Of a stretch of DNA of 64,000 nt, positions 9,374-19,787 are shown in pieces. Every line of letters begins with the position of its first letter. Positions within the stretch are counted from its first letter, which is position 1. The translations under genes and the position numbers were made by a program. This DNA comes from Spartobacteria bacterium LR76. Lineage in GTDB: Bacteria > Verrucomicrobiota > Verrucomicrobiia > Chthoniobacterales > Terrimicrobiaceae. Below the pieces are notes generated by a model. That model was not told the origin of the DNA. It made no database searches and saw nothing but the letters and a program-made list of their open reading frames with translations. Where the stretch lies: the NCBI GenBank assembly GCA_003054655.1, contig QAYZ01000008.1:34571-98570 (forward strand), given 5' to 3'.

Positions 9374-10316
9374 TCCCATCATCGAGGTCGAGCGCCTGGA
9401 GCGCGATTTTGGCAACGTCAAGGCCGTGAAGGACGTGACGTTCTCGATCGAGCGCGGCACCGTCGCCGGATTCATCGGCGCCAACGGAGCAGGCAAGACG
9501 ACCACGATGCGCATGATGGTCACGCTGGAGACGCCGACGGCGGGAGCGATCCGCATCGGCGGAGACGACGTGATCGACAAGCCGGCGGAGATTCGCCGCC
9601 GGGTGGGCTGGATGCCGGATCACTTCGGCACCTACGACAACGTCACGGTCTACGAGTATCTGGATTTCTTCGGGCGGGCCTTCGGTTATCGCCGGGAGGA
9701 GCGTCTGCGCCGCCTCGAGGAGGTGATGGAGTTCACCGATCTCACTCCGCTGGCCGACCGGGCGATGAACTCCCTCTCCAAGGGCATGAACCAGCGGCTC
9801 TGCCTGGGCCGCACGCTCATTCACGACCCTGAGGTGCTCGTGCTCGATGAACCCGCCGCGGGTCTCGATCCCAAGGCCCGCATCGAGTTCAAGAACCTCG
9901 TCCGCCTCCTCGCCGAGAGGGGCAAGACCATCTTTATCAGCTCCCACATCCTTTCCGAACTCGGCGAGATGTGCGACCAGCTTGTCTTCATCGACGATGG
10001 CCGCATCGTCCACCATGGCACCACGGAGAGCCTCACCCGCCAGAGCGGCAGCGAAACCCTCATCGAGGTGCGCGTCGCAGGGGACCCGGAGCCGCTTTAT
10101 CAATGGCTCGCCGCAGCCACGACGATCACCCTCGCCGACCGTCACAAGGACGGCGCTAGGCTCCGGGTTGGCGACCTCTCTGATGAGGATGCCGCCGCGC
10201 TGCTGCGCCGGATGATCCTCGACGGTATCGCCGTGCAGGGCTTTACCCGCATCGAACGCCGGCTGGAAGACGCCTTTGTCGACATGTTGCGCATGACTCC
10301 TCCCCCTCTCCCATGA
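9366..10316 (+). CDS. ABC transporter ATP-binding protein (ABC-2 exporter type)
   Basis: ATPase subunit of an ABC-2 type exporter, 316 aa. Motifs in order: Walker A GANGAGKTT (about residues 36-44), signature LSKGMNQRLCLG, Walker B VLVLDEPAAGLDP and the H-loop SSH. The C-terminal 80 residues form the accessory domain usual for drug, lipid or gliding-type exporters. The ATG at 9366 lies inside the end of trpC. The stop overlaps the ATG of the cognate permease at 10313, so the pair is clearly coupled. The substrate is unknown. Confidence 0.92.
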   Translation: MADPIIEVERLERDFGNVKAVKDVTFSIERGTVAGFIGANGAGKTTTMRMMVTLETPTAGAIRIGGDDVIDKPAEIRRRVGWMPDHFGTYDNVTVYEYLDFFGRAFGYRREERLRRLEEVMEFTDLTPLADRAMNSLSKGMNQRLCLGRTLIHDPEVLVLDEPAAGLDPKARIEFKNLVRLLAERGKTIFISSHILSELGEMCDQLVFIDDGRIVHHGTTESLTRQSGSETLIEVRVAGDPEPLYQWLAAATTITLADRHKDGARLRVGDLSDEDAAALLRRMILDGIAVQGFTRIERRLEDAFVDMLRMTPPPLP

Positions 10317-11755
10317 TCAGCTCGGCCACACACTCGGATTTCGCCGACTGGATCAGCCCGGTGCTGGTCAAGGAACTGCGCCAGGGCCTGCGCTCGAAGC
10401 TTTTCATGTCGGCGTTTTTCATCACGCAGCTCCTCATGATTGCAAGCGTGCTGATGAATCTGGCGATTGCCAGCGCCATGGACTCCACGGTCGGTGAAGC
10501 CAAGGGATTCACCGACGGGCTTTTCTGGTTTCTCATCAGCCTGCCGCTGGTTCTCGGCATGCCGATGCGCGGCTTCACCGCGATTCACTCGGAGATCAAG
10601 GATCGCACCATCGAACTGGTCCTGCTCAGCCACCTCTCGTCCTGGCGCATCGCCCTGGGGAAATGGACCGCGCTCATCATCCAGACCCTCCTGCTCGTGT
10701 GCTCGGTGCTGCCGTATGTCCTGCTCCGCTACTATCTCGGCGGGGTCAACATCCTGGCCGACCTGCAGAGCCTCGGGCTTCTCTTTATCTTCAGTTGCGC
10801 CCTGACCGCGATTACAGTGGCGATGTCGCCCTACGAGTCCAAGATCCTCCGCTCGCTCTTCGTCATCCTCCTCTTCATCGGAGCCTGGTTTCTCCTGGGT
10901 TCCGTGATGGTCTGGCTGACGTTCTCGAGCGTTTACGGCAGCCTGCCGGGGTCAAGCCGGCTGCAACCCTGGCAGGTCTATATCATGATGGCGGTCTTTG
11001 TGCCGGCCTTTATCATTCTCTGCCTGGAGATGGCCGCTTCGCGCATCGCCCCGGCGGCGGAAAACCATTCCTTGCGCAAGCGCCTCCTCGGCGTCTTTCT
11101 CGTCGGAGCCGCGGCCATCCTCGATCTCACCGGCATCGGCAACAAAAACGCCATCATCGTGGCGGCGATTCTGCTCATTCCGCTGCTCATCGATGCGCTG
11201 GCGGAGCCCGCTGCCTTCTCGCTTCCGGTCTGGAAACGCTTCTTCGCCCGGGGTCTGCCCGGTCGGCTGGCCGCGTGGGTGATCGCTCCGGGGTGGGTTT
11301 CCGCCACGGTCTTCAGTGTCGCTCTCATCGCGGCCCTGGGCGCGATCGCCGCGTGGCTGGGATTTCTTGGCTCCATGCAAGGCAAGATCATGCTCGTGAG
11401 CTATGCCGGAACGCTCCTGCTGCCTGCGGCCATCCTCCGCCTTGCGCTGCCGGGCGCAAAAAACTTCCTCGGTTTTTATATCGCACTTCAGTTCTTCTTC
11501 ATACTCATCACGCTGCTCGTCTCGATCATTACCCAGTCGCTGAATGAGCCGTTCACCTCGTGGCTCGCCCCGCTGCCCATGTCGGCGCTGCTCCTGAGCC
11601 TTTTCAACAATGTCCCGGGTTCCGGGCAGCCGACCTTCCTTCTGCTGAACTCTGTCGCAACCGGGGCCAGCGTGGCGTTTCTGGCCCTGCGTTCCCTCAT
11701 GCCGTGGCGTGACTTCTCGGCAAACCTGCGCCAACATCCCGCGCACAATGGCTGA
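10313..11755 (+). CDS. ABC-2 type transporter permease
   Basis: A 480-aa integral membrane protein with about 12 hydrophobic segments. The N-terminal part has the ABC-2 permease pattern ([15 protein letters not shown] followed by a transmembrane helix and a [15 protein letters not shown] cytoplasmic loop). It starts with ATG overlapping the stop of its ATPase and ends 8 bp inside ruvB. Compared with one-domain ABC-2 permeases of about 250-280 aa it is roughly double, so it may provide both halves of the channel. Confidence 0.85.
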   Translation: MISSATHSDFADWISPVLVKELRQGLRSKLFMSAFFITQLLMIASVLMNLAIASAMDSTVGEAKGFTDGLFWFLISLPLVLGMPMRGFTAIHSEIKDRTIELVLLSHLSSWRIALGKWTALIIQTLLLVCSVLPYVLLRYYLGGVNILADLQSLGLLFIFSCALTAITVAMSPYESKILRSLFVILLFIGAWFLLGSVMVWLTFSSVYGSLPGSSRLQPWQVYIMMAVFVPAFIILCLEMAASRIAPAAENHSLRKRLLGVFLVGAAAILDLTGIGNKNAIIVAAILLIPLLIDALAEPAAFSLPVWKRFFARGLPGRLAAWVIAPGWVSATVFSVALIAALGAIAAWLGFLGSMQGKIMLVSYAGTLLLPAAILRLALPGAKNFLGFYIALQFFFILITLLVSIITQSLNEPFTSWLAPLPMSALLLSLFNNVPGSGQPTFLLLNSVATGASVAFLALRSLMPWRDFSANLRQHPAHNG

Positions 11756-12773
11756 TTTCGCTATCCCGTCCGGCGACACCCCGGATTCTGATTTTGACAT
11801 CTCGCTCCGCCCGCCGCTCTTTGCCGAGTTTACGGGCCAGGAGAAGACCGTCGATCGCCTCCAGCTCCTGGTCGAGGCGGCGACGCAGCGCGGCGAGGCG
11901 CTCCAGCATATCCTGCTCAGCGGCCCTCCGGGGCTCGGCAAGACGACGCTCGCCTACATCATCGGCAACGCCATGGGAGCGGACGTGAAATCGACCAGCG
12001 GCCCGATGATCGAAAAGGCCGGGGATCTCGCCGGGCTACTCACCAACATGGAGCGGGGCGGGGTGCTCTTCATCGACGAGATCCACCGCCTCCAGCCGAC
12101 CATCGAGGAGTACCTGTACTCCGCCATGGAGGACTTCAAGCTCGACATCGTGATCGACCAAGGGCCGAGCGCCCGCAGTGTGCGGCTGAATATCGCGCGC
12201 TTCACCCTCATCGGTGCCACCACGCGCTCCGGCATGATCAGTGCGCCGCTCCGGTCGCGCTTTGGCATGACCTGCCGGCTGGACTACTACGACGCCGAGC
12301 ATTTGCAGAAGATCGTCCTCCGCAGCGCGGGGCTCCTCAACGCCGAGATCGAACCCGAGGGCGCGCTCGAGATCGCCCGACGGTCGCGCGGCACGCCTCG
12401 CATCACGAACAATCTGCTGCGCTGGGTGCGCGATTATGCCCAGGTGCGCGGCACCGGCCTCATCACCGGGCCTATCGCCCGGCAGGCGCTCGCCATGCTG
12501 GAGATCGACGAGGACGGCTTTGACGAGATGGACAAGCGCATCATCGAGGCGCTGATCAGCCTTTTCAACGGGGGGCCGGTGGGCGTAAATTCCCTCGCCG
12601 TGGCCATCGGCGAAGAACCCGGCACGATCGAGGAGGTGCACGAGCCGTATCTGATCATGAACGGCTATATCAAGCGCACCCCGCAGGGCCGTGTCGCCCT
12701 CACCCGCTCCTACCGCAAGCTCGGCCTGGAACCGCCGCGCAACGCGCCGCAGAGCGATCTCTTCGGCCAATAG
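11748..12773 (+). CDS. ruvB: Holliday junction branch migration ATPase RuvB
   Basis: Hexameric AAA+ motor that drives branch migration with RuvA in recombinational repair. It is 341 aa, the normal length. Motifs: [11 protein letters not shown] near the N-terminus, Walker [10 protein letters not shown] (residues 59-67), Walker B FIDEIHR, sensor 1 GATTRSG, the arginine-finger region RSRFGM, and the C-terminal winged helix with the [15 protein letters not shown] signature. The ATG at 11748 overlaps the permease stop by 8 bp. ruvA and ruvC are not in the window. Its location inside an envelope-related operon is unusual. Confidence 0.96.
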   Translation: MADFAIPSGDTPDSDFDISLRPPLFAEFTGQEKTVDRLQLLVEAATQRGEALQHILLSGPPGLGKTTLAYIIGNAMGADVKSTSGPMIEKAGDLAGLLTNMERGGVLFIDEIHRLQPTIEEYLYSAMEDFKLDIVIDQGPSARSVRLNIARFTLIGATTRSGMISAPLRSRFGMTCRLDYYDAEHLQKIVLRSAGLLNAEIEPEGALEIARRSRGTPRITNNLLRWVRDYAQVRGTGLITGPIARQALAMLEIDEDGFDEMDKRIIEALISLFNGGPVGVNSLAVAIGEEPGTIEEVHEPYLIMNGYIKRTPQGRVALTRSYRKLGLEPPRNAPQSDLFGQ

Positions 12774-12792
12774 CCCAACACCAATAAAGCGT

Positions 12793-14142
12793 ATGCGTTA
12801 CGCGCTCCTACTCCTGCTCGCCGCCGCCCTCACCCGGGTGGAGGGTGCTAATCTTCGCGATCAACTCAAGCTGGCGGAAAAGGAGGCCGACCGCCCCGCG
12901 CAGATCGAGATCATCCGCCGCCTCCTTGCCGCCGAACCCGATGATGGAGACCTCCGCGGCCATCTGCTTCAGCTCTGGCTCACGGAGGGCGACTACGACA
13001 TGGCGGCTCGCACGCTGGACGACTGGACGACCGCCCCGGAAGATGTCGCCGTCTCCGCCCGGGCGACCATTTTCCTGGCCGGCGGTCATGAAGACGACGC
13101 CATCCGCGTGCTGGAAACCTATCACGCCAAGGCTCCCGCCGATCTCGCCATCACCCGCCAGCTTACCGGCTACCTGGCAGGAAACCCGGCGCGCCAACTG
13201 TCCTTGCTGGAAACCGCTCCCGGGGTGGCTGAGAACCCCGATCTCCTCGTTTCGCGTGCCTTCGCCCGCCTTTACCTCCAGGACTACGCCGGCGCACTGG
13301 CGGACTTTGCCTTGGCAGACCAGATCGCTCCGCAGAGTGACGTGGTGGCAAACAATCGTGCGGAGTTTGATCGGGTGCGCATCGCCGCCGAGGGCATTCG
13401 CCAGGCCTCCGAGCAACTCGCGCAAAACCCGAGGGATTTCTCCGCCCGCACCCGTCGCGCCTACTGGCATCTCTCCATGGGATATCGCACCACCTCGCTG
13501 GACAAAGCCACGGCAGACGCGGAAGCCGCCCTGGCGCTCGCGCCCGGCAGTTCCGCCGCCCGGCTCATGCTCGCCACGGCCCTCGTCCGCTCGGGCAAGC
13601 TCACTAAGGACGCCGCGCTCAAAAAGTACGGCGTCGATCTCTCGAAATCCTTCATCATTCCCGAGACACTCCGTCAGCTCATCGCCGAGGATCTGAAGCT
13701 TCAGAAAGACCCGAAGGACGGCAACGCTCTGACCGCACGCGCGAACCTCCTCAGCCATCTCCCGGCTCAATTCCAGCTCGCCCTCAACGACACAAACACC
13801 GCCCTCGATCTCGATCCCAATAACGCTGCTGCCGCAGAAGAACGCATTTACATCCTGGTAAAGACGGGCAAGCAGGACGAGGCCGTCTCCGCCTTGCGCA
13901 AGCTGGCCGCGACACGGCCGCCGCCGGGAATCCTTTCCGCCGCCTCTCTCATCGTCGCGGGCAGCTACCTGCAATCCAATCGCTACCGCGAGGCACTCGA
14001 TTTCGCCAGTGAAGCGATCTCCGCCAAGCCGACGGGGGATGCCTACAAGCTCCGCGCATCGGTATGGGTGCGCATGGATCGACCGGAAGACGCCAGGGCC
14101 GACATTGCGAAAGCCACAACCCTCCAAAAGAACCGGCGATGA
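12793..14142 (+). CDS. Tetratricopeptide-repeat exported protein
   Basis: A 449-aa protein with a cleavable signal peptide (MRYALLLLLAAALTRVEG) and many helical repeats of TPR type through the rest of the chain, for example the segment with ALDLDPNNAAAAEERIYILV and the C-terminal YREALDFASEAISAKPTGDA. It probably acts as a periplasmic protein-protein scaffold. It starts 19 nt after ruvB and its TGA overlaps the ATG of the alpha-2-macroglobulin gene, which suggests a link with that protein. No enzymatic domain is visible. Confidence 0.8.
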   Translation: MRYALLLLLAAALTRVEGANLRDQLKLAEKEADRPAQIEIIRRLLAAEPDDGDLRGHLLQLWLTEGDYDMAARTLDDWTTAPEDVAVSARATIFLAGGHEDDAIRVLETYHAKAPADLAITRQLTGYLAGNPARQLSLLETAPGVAENPDLLVSRAFARLYLQDYAGALADFALADQIAPQSDVVANNRAEFDRVRIAAEGIRQASEQLAQNPRDFSARTRRAYWHLSMGYRTTSLDKATADAEAALALAPGSSAARLMLATALVRSGKLTKDAALKKYGVDLSKSFIIPETLRQLIAEDLKLQKDPKDGNALTARANLLSHLPAQFQLALNDTNTALDLDPNNAAAAEERIYILVKTGKQDEAVSALRKLAATRPPPGILSAASLIVAGSYLQSNRYREALDFASEAISAKPTGDAYKLRASVWVRMDRPEDARADIAKATTLQKNRR

Positions 14143-17100
14143 AACGTATCTCCCTGCTTCTGATCGCAGCCCTCTCCACCGCCATCGCCCTGGAGCCTCC
14201 CCCGGCTCGCAAAGGCGAGACCGCACAGCAGGCCGCCACCCCAACCGTTAAGAACGAGCCCGTCTTCACCATGGAGGAGGACACCCGGCCCTTCTCCAAT
14301 GCTCCCGAGGCAGGGGGCCTTTCCATCAGCGGCCATGACGTTCCGCTCCAGCCCTACAACAGTATTGACGTCTCCTTTCCCGCGCCGATGGTGACATCGG
14401 ACAAGGTCGACGCCGAGGATCAGCCGTCTCCCGTGACAGCGTGGCCAAAGCTCGACGCGACGTGGACATGGCGCTCGCCGACGGAGGGATCGCTCATGAT
14501 CAACGGCCCGCTCGTCCCCGGGCAGACGTACCGCTTCCGCCTCGTCTCTGGTCTCAAGGATCTCGCGGGAAATGCATTGCCCGTAGATTCATGGGGTTTC
14601 GAGGCCAAGACTGATCCGCTTCGCATCGTGGAGTCCGGCTATGGCGGCAGCGGCGGCTTGAGCAGCCAGCCCCAGGTCCGGCTGGAGCTTAACTTTCCCA
14701 TCCGTCTCGCCACTGCGGCTGAGTCTGTCTGGTTCCAGGATCGCGTGACACGCGTGCGGTTCCCGGCGGAGGTGCTGCTGAACCGCGCCCAGGGGGTGCT
14801 CGACACCAAGGTGGTCGATGTCGCCCCGGATGCCGACACGAAGGTATACGACTTTCGCGTGCGGCCGCTCTCCCCGCTGCCAATGAACCGCCGATTCGAT
14901 CTCGTGATCGACGGCATCCAGGATGCCTACGCGGGGCGCACGCTGCCTTATCCCAAGGTGATTCCGCTCGGAACCACGGAGCCTCTTTCCATCCTCACCG
15001 TCGCGGCGGCAAACCGCCCGATGGAAAAACCCCGCATCGAGATCAAATTTGACGAATGGCTTGGCGATGCCCCGCTCCCGCCCACGGCGGTGAAAATCAC
15101 GCCGGAGGTGCCGCATTTGCAACTGCGCAAGGACGGGCAATTCATCTACGCCGAAGGCGACTTTGACCGGACCGTCCACTACACCGTGGAGATCGATTCG
15201 GACATCCGGGGATACAGCGGATACGGGCTGGCCAAGGCGGAGCGCTGGGGCGCGACCTTCCGCCCGTTCCCTGGCACGGTGATCTTCCCCGACCGCGAGG
15301 TGCGCCAGCGCTCGGTGCTGGGATTGTCCTTTGCCTTTTATCAGTTCAACACCTCGGAGCTGACATGGAGGATCGCGCCGATCCCCCTCGACAAGCTCAC
15401 CCAGGTGCAGGCGGCCGAGAAGGAGTTCACCCAGCCGCTCACCGACGAGGCAGGCAACCAGCAGTGGACGGAGGAGGGAAACTTCCGCTACGTCCCCTCG
15501 CAGCCGCTCATCGAGACGCTCCAGCTCGCGCCGATCGGGTCGGGGACGTTCCCGGCCAGCACGGAGCAAAAGGAGGTGCTGCGTGAAATCGCATGGAAGC
15601 CGGACAACTCGGCGACGCTCGACGGTCCCATGCTTCTTGAGGTGACAGGCAAGGACTCCACGGGGCGCGTGATCGGCAATCGCGCCATCATTTACTTCGG
15701 AGAGGCCGCCATCACCCGCAAGGTCTCCGCGGCTCAAACCGAGGTGCGCATCGCCCGGATGAGCGACGCTCAGCCTGTGCCGGGAGCGACGGTTTCCGCG
15801 CTGGATTCCGACCTGCGCGAAATCACCTCCGCCACCACCAATGCCCAAGGCATCGCCTCGTGGCCGACTCCGGATGTCGCCGGTGCGCAGTACTATATCG
15901 CCAAGGCCGACGGCATCTCCACCCTGCAGCCGACGCGGCTCTCCGATCAGCTCGGCTCTGGTTCCCTCGCAGCCGTCCAGCCACCGCCGCTGCGGGCGTT
16001 TACCTTCACCGATCGTCCGCTTTACCGGCCCGGCCAGTCGGTGCAGTTCAAGGGCATCATCCGACAGGAAAAGGACGGCGGCCTGACCATTCCCGCCGGG
16101 GCGAGTGTGAACTGGCGAATCGAAAAGCAGTACGGTTCGCAGGAAGCCGTGGCCGAGGGTTCTGCCAAACTCGACGCCGAGGGAAGCTGGAACGGCCAGT
16201 GGACTCCTGCCGAGGGCTCGGCTGTCGGAGATTTCGTAGTTCGCACCTTGCTCGATGGCACTCCGGTCGGCGACCCCGCCCAGTTCAAGGTCGAGGAGTT
16301 CCGTAATCCGCCCTTCAACGTCATCTGCGAGGAGGCAAAAGTGGAGAGTCCCGCGGAATCCATCATCACCGTCAGCTCGCAATATTTCCACGGCGCTCCC
16401 AATGCCGGGAGCCAGGTAAAGTGGACGGCAACCTGGGTAAGCGACTCCGCGGAAGGATATTATAACAGCTACACGTCAGACGACATGACGCGGGCGGATA
16501 TTTATTCAGAAAATACTCACACCCCGACTTATGTGGCGGAAATCTCCGGGGAAACCGCTCTCGATGGCAATGGCCAGGCCGTCCTGCGCTGCAAGGCTCC
16601 GTTCCCTGATCCGGGTAATCGCGCGTTTTGCTCGGTCTCGTGGAAGGTCGAGGTGACCGGACCCGACAGCCAGACGATTCCCGGCGGCACCAGCCAGATC
16701 GTTCCCATGGGCAAGGTGCTCCTCGGCGTGAAGAATATCGACCATTCGGATGGAACGATCGCCTTCGCCTGGGATGCGCTGACTCCCTTCGGATCAGAAC
16801 CCGACGCCGTGAACATCGAACTTTTCCATGTCGTCACCCGATCCGCGAAAGAACGCCTCGCCCCGAACGTCTATCGGTACCGGAACTTTGACCAATACAT
16901 CTCCGTCGAAAAGAAAAGCCGCGTCACCGAACGCGAACTTTCCTTCCAACCCAAGGAGCCGGGCCGCTATGTCCTGGTGGTCTCACCGATAAAGGACAAC
17001 GCGGCGTTCCCTGTGAGCGAGGATGCTTATCTCGAAGGCCCCGCCCCGGCCCAGGTGCCGGTGCAATCAGACAACACGGCGACCGTTTTCTCCCGCGCAC

Positions 17101-19787
17101 CCTCGGATTCCATCTCCATCGACGATCAACGCTCTGGCGACCAGCCCTGGAAAGTCGGGGAAACCGCCAGCGTGCGCATTCTTTCGTCCACCGGCGGCAT
17201 CGCGTGGGTGACGGTCGAGACGGATCGCATTCTGGAAACCTTCACCGTGCCTGTCCCGGCCAACTCGAGCCGCATCGACATCCCAATCAAGCCTGAGTAC
17301 GAGCCGAATGTCACCGTCTCCGTGTATCTCCTGCGCCCGGGCGGCACCAATGAACTCGCCGGGGAGATCTACGGCTCGACGACACTTTTCGTTCGACAGC
17401 CGGATCGCGTGCTTTCCGTTGACGTGAAGACGACCAAGCCCGAGTACGAGCCGCGTGAGCCGATCTATGGCCGCGTCGCTGTGACCGCCGGAGACAGGCC
17501 GGTCGCCAACGCCGACCTCGCCATTTATGCCGTGGATGATTCGATCCTCGAGTTGGGCGAGTGGCATCTGCCTGTCCTGCTCCCGGCTTTCTTCCCGGGT
17601 CGTCCCCTCGGCGTCGTCACCTACTCCTCGCTCCGCGCCTACGTCGACAAGATCAACCCGCGATGGCTGACGATGAAGGGGTTCACCGCAGGCGATGGCG
17701 GAGACGATGCCTTTGCCAACACCACGTTTGCCCGCAAGGAATTCAAGCCGATCATCCTCTGGCAGCCGAATGTGAAGACGAATGCCGAGGGCATCGCGTC
17801 CTTCCAGTGCGAAGCGCCGGATAATCTCACGCGCTTCCGCGTCATCGCCGTGGCGCAGACGAGGGAAAGTCAATTCGGCGCGGGGAATTCCACTCTCACT
17901 GTGACCAAAAATCTGCTGCTCGACACCGCGCTGCCGCGCTTCGTTCGCGAAGGTGACGAGATTGAGCTGCGCGCCGTGGCCCGGCAGAAGCTCTGGGATT
18001 CCGCCAAACTCAAGGTGCGCTGCACCACCAGCGGGGGAGTGGAACTCACCGGCCCCGCCGAGCAGGAAATCTCCGCCGACCGTGATGCCCCCGCCGTGGT
18101 GAAGTTTCGCGCCAAGGCATCCGCCGTGGGCGGCTCGACCGTGAAATTTGACGTGGTGGCTCTGGATGACACGACGGTGACGGATTCCGTGGAGGTGCCG
18201 ATGCCCATCGCCGAGCCGGTGATTCTGCGCAAGGACGCCGTCGCCGGAACGGTGGGCAACACCACGTTCAAAGTGGCCGAGGTGGCTCCTGGATCGTGGG
18301 AGAATGCAAAAGGCGACTTCGCTTTCGCCGTATCGACTACGCCCTGGCTGCCAAAGCTCCAGGGGATACCGTACCTGATCGAGTACCCGCATGGGTGCTT
18401 TGAGCAGAAATCCTCCCGTCTGCTGGCCTATACGTATCTCGGTGGCCTGTTGAAATACATCCCCGACGCCGGAGTGCGGAAGGAGAACTACCAGGACGTG
18501 ATCACGCGCACGCTCGAGGAGTTTGAGCAAGGCCTGCTCTCCGATGGACGCCTGCCGTACTGGCCGGGCGGAACGACGGCTAATGACTTCGTGACCATCC
18601 AGGCTGCATGGTGCGTGAGCCAGGCGGAGGCTGCGGGCTTCGAGGTGCCGGAGCGGCTGGCTGACGAACTCCCCACCGCCCTGACCAACATGGTGCTCCA
18701 GCAGAACGGCATCTCCGCGATACCGACACTCCGTGCCTTTGCCTTCTTTACCCTCGCGACCTTCGGCAATAAGCCAGATGCCGCGCTCAAGTCCGCCGCA
18801 AACGAACTCTATCTCCAGCGCGACAAGATGGGGACAGACGGAAAGGCCATGCTTGCACTCGGCCTCTCCCTGCTCAAACTTGAGCCGGAGAAGCAGAGGA
18901 CCATCGTCTCCGAACTGCCGAGGAATCCGGAAAGTATTGCCTTTAACCCGGAGACATTCTCCTCACAGACACGCACCCGTGCCCTGTGCGACTGGGCGCG
19001 GCTCGTCATCGCTCCCGGCCCGGATGACAAGGAGATTTCCGAGCGTCTCGGCAGGCTGCTGGAAACCGCGCAAAGCCTCTCGACCCAGGAAAACCTCTGG
19101 CTGCTTGTGACCTTCAACACGCTGCTCGATAAAACCTCCTTCGCCAAGCTGCGCGCCAACCGTCTCAAGCCCTCTGCCGCGACGGTTTCGGAAAACTCGA
19201 CTGCCGCCGCATGGTCTCCGCAGACCCTGGCGAATCTCGCCATGTTCTCTGTCGACGGGTTGCCGAAGTCGACTGCCCCAGGCAGCTTCGTCCTGAGCGC
19301 CGCCTATCGCACGGCACTGCGCGATACTCCGGCCGAGATTCACGGCCTGAAGATCGAGCGCATCGTAAAGAACCTCACCGCGCCCGACCGCGACGGCAGC
19401 GCCGCGCATCCCTACAAGCTCGGTGACCAGGTGTTGATTTCCTACCGCTTCTCAGCGGAGGAAAGGCAGAGCTTCGTCGCGCTGGAGGACATGATTCCCG
19501 CCGGGCTGGAGATTGTGAATCCGAACCTCGCGCTCTTTGGCCGGTACTACGACATTCCGGCGGAGGGGGATGTATCGACTGCTTCCCTCTCGCACAGCGA
19601 AATCCGCGACCAGCAGACGAATCTTTACTTTGACCGCGTGGACAAGGGCCGCAGCAGCTACTCCGTGCTGGCCCGCGCCACCGCCGCAGGCAACTTCATC
19701 TGGCCCGCCACCCAGATCGTTCCGATGTACGACAGCCGGTTCTTTGGGCGGTCGGCCTCGAGCCAATGCGCCGTCGTCTCCGAGTAA
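14139..19787 (+). CDS. Bacterial alpha-2-macroglobulin (YfhM-like)
   Basis: Large periplasmic protease trap, 1882 aa, by analogy to E. coli YfhM, whose gene is paired with pbpC as it is here. The N-terminal signal peptide (KRISLLLIAALSTAIA) lacks a lipobox cysteine, so unlike E. coli YfhM this form seems soluble or anchored differently. Macroglobulin (MG) domains fill the first 1200 residues. The bait and MG core includes PDNLTRFRVIAVAQ. The thioester motif is intact: YPHGCFEQ, with Cys at about residue 1420 and the CxEQ pattern that forms the internal thioester. A terpenoid-cyclase-like helical thioester domain follows. The ATG at 14139 overlaps the TPR gene's stop, and the 3' end overlaps pbpC by 22 bp. 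Confidence 0.92.
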   Translation: MKRISLLLIAALSTAIALEPPPARKGETAQQAATPTVKNEPVFTMEEDTRPFSNAPEAGGLSISGHDVPLQPYNSIDVSFPAPMVTSDKVDAEDQPSPVTAWPKLDATWTWRSPTEGSLMINGPLVPGQTYRFRLVSGLKDLAGNALPVDSWGFEAKTDPLRIVESGYGGSGGLSSQPQVRLELNFPIRLATAAESVWFQDRVTRVRFPAEVLLNRAQGVLDTKVVDVAPDADTKVYDFRVRPLSPLPMNRRFDLVIDGIQDAYAGRTLPYPKVIPLGTTEPLSILTVAAANRPMEKPRIEIKFDEWLGDAPLPPTAVKITPEVPHLQLRKDGQFIYAEGDFDRTVHYTVEIDSDIRGYSGYGLAKAERWGATFRPFPGTVIFPDREVRQRSVLGLSFAFYQFNTSELTWRIAPIPLDKLTQVQAAEKEFTQPLTDEAGNQQWTEEGNFRYVPSQPLIETLQLAPIGSGTFPASTEQKEVLREIAWKPDNSATLDGPMLLEVTGKDSTGRVIGNRAIIYFGEAAITRKVSAAQTEVRIARMSDAQPVPGATVSALDSDLREITSATTNAQGIASWPTPDVAGAQYYIAKADGISTLQPTRLSDQLGSGSLAAVQPPPLRAFTFTDRPLYRPGQSVQFKGIIRQEKDGGLTIPAGASVNWRIEKQYGSQEAVAEGSAKLDAEGSWNGQWTPAEGSAVGDFVVRTLLDGTPVGDPAQFKVEEFRNPPFNVICEEAKVESPAESIITVSSQYFHGAPNAGSQVKWTATWVSDSAEGYYNSYTSDDMTRADIYSENTHTPTYVAEISGETALDGNGQAVLRCKAPFPDPGNRAFCSVSWKVEVTGPDSQTIPGGTSQIVPMGKVLLGVKNIDHSDGTIAFAWDALTPFGSEPDAVNIELFHVVTRSAKERLAPNVYRYRNFDQYISVEKKSRVTERELSFQPKEPGRYVLVVSPIKDNAAFPVSEDAYLEGPAPAQVPVQSDNTATVFSRAPSDSISIDDQRSGDQPWKVGETASVRILSSTGGIAWVTVETDRILETFTVPVPANSSRIDIPIKPEYEPNVTVSVYLLRPGGTNELAGEIYGSTTLFVRQPDRVLSVDVKTTKPEYEPREPIYGRVAVTAGDRPVANADLAIYAVDDSILELGEWHLPVLLPAFFPGRPLGVVTYSSLRAYVDKINPRWLTMKGFTAGDGGDDAFANTTFARKEFKPIILWQPNVKTNAEGIASFQCEAPDNLTRFRVIAVAQTRESQFGAGNSTLTVTKNLLLDTALPRFVREGDEIELRAVARQKLWDSAKLKVRCTTSGGVELTGPAEQEISADRDAPAVVKFRAKASAVGGSTVKFDVVALDDTTVTDSVEVPMPIAEPVILRKDAVAGTVGNTTFKVAEVAPGSWENAKGDFAFAVSTTPWLPKLQGIPYLIEYPHGCFEQKSSRLLAYTYLGGLLKYIPDAGVRKENYQDVITRTLEEFEQGLLSDGRLPYWPGGTTANDFVTIQAAWCVSQAEAAGFEVPERLADELPTALTNMVLQQNGISAIPTLRAFAFFTLATFGNKPDAALKSAANELYLQRDKMGTDGKAMLALGLSLLKLEPEKQRTIVSELPRNPESIAFNPETFSSQTRTRALCDWARLVIAPGPDDKEISERLGRLLETAQSLSTQENLWLLVTFNTLLDKTSFAKLRANRLKPSAATVSENSTAAAWSPQTLANLAMFSVDGLPKSTAPGSFVLSAAYRTALRDTPAEIHGLKIERIVKNLTAPDRDGSAAHPYKLGDQVLISYRFSAEERQSFVALEDMIPAGLEIVNPNLALFGRYYDIPAEGDVSTASLSHSEIRDQQTNLYFDRVDKGRSSYSVLARATAAGNFIWPATQIVPMYDSRFFGRSASSQCAVVSE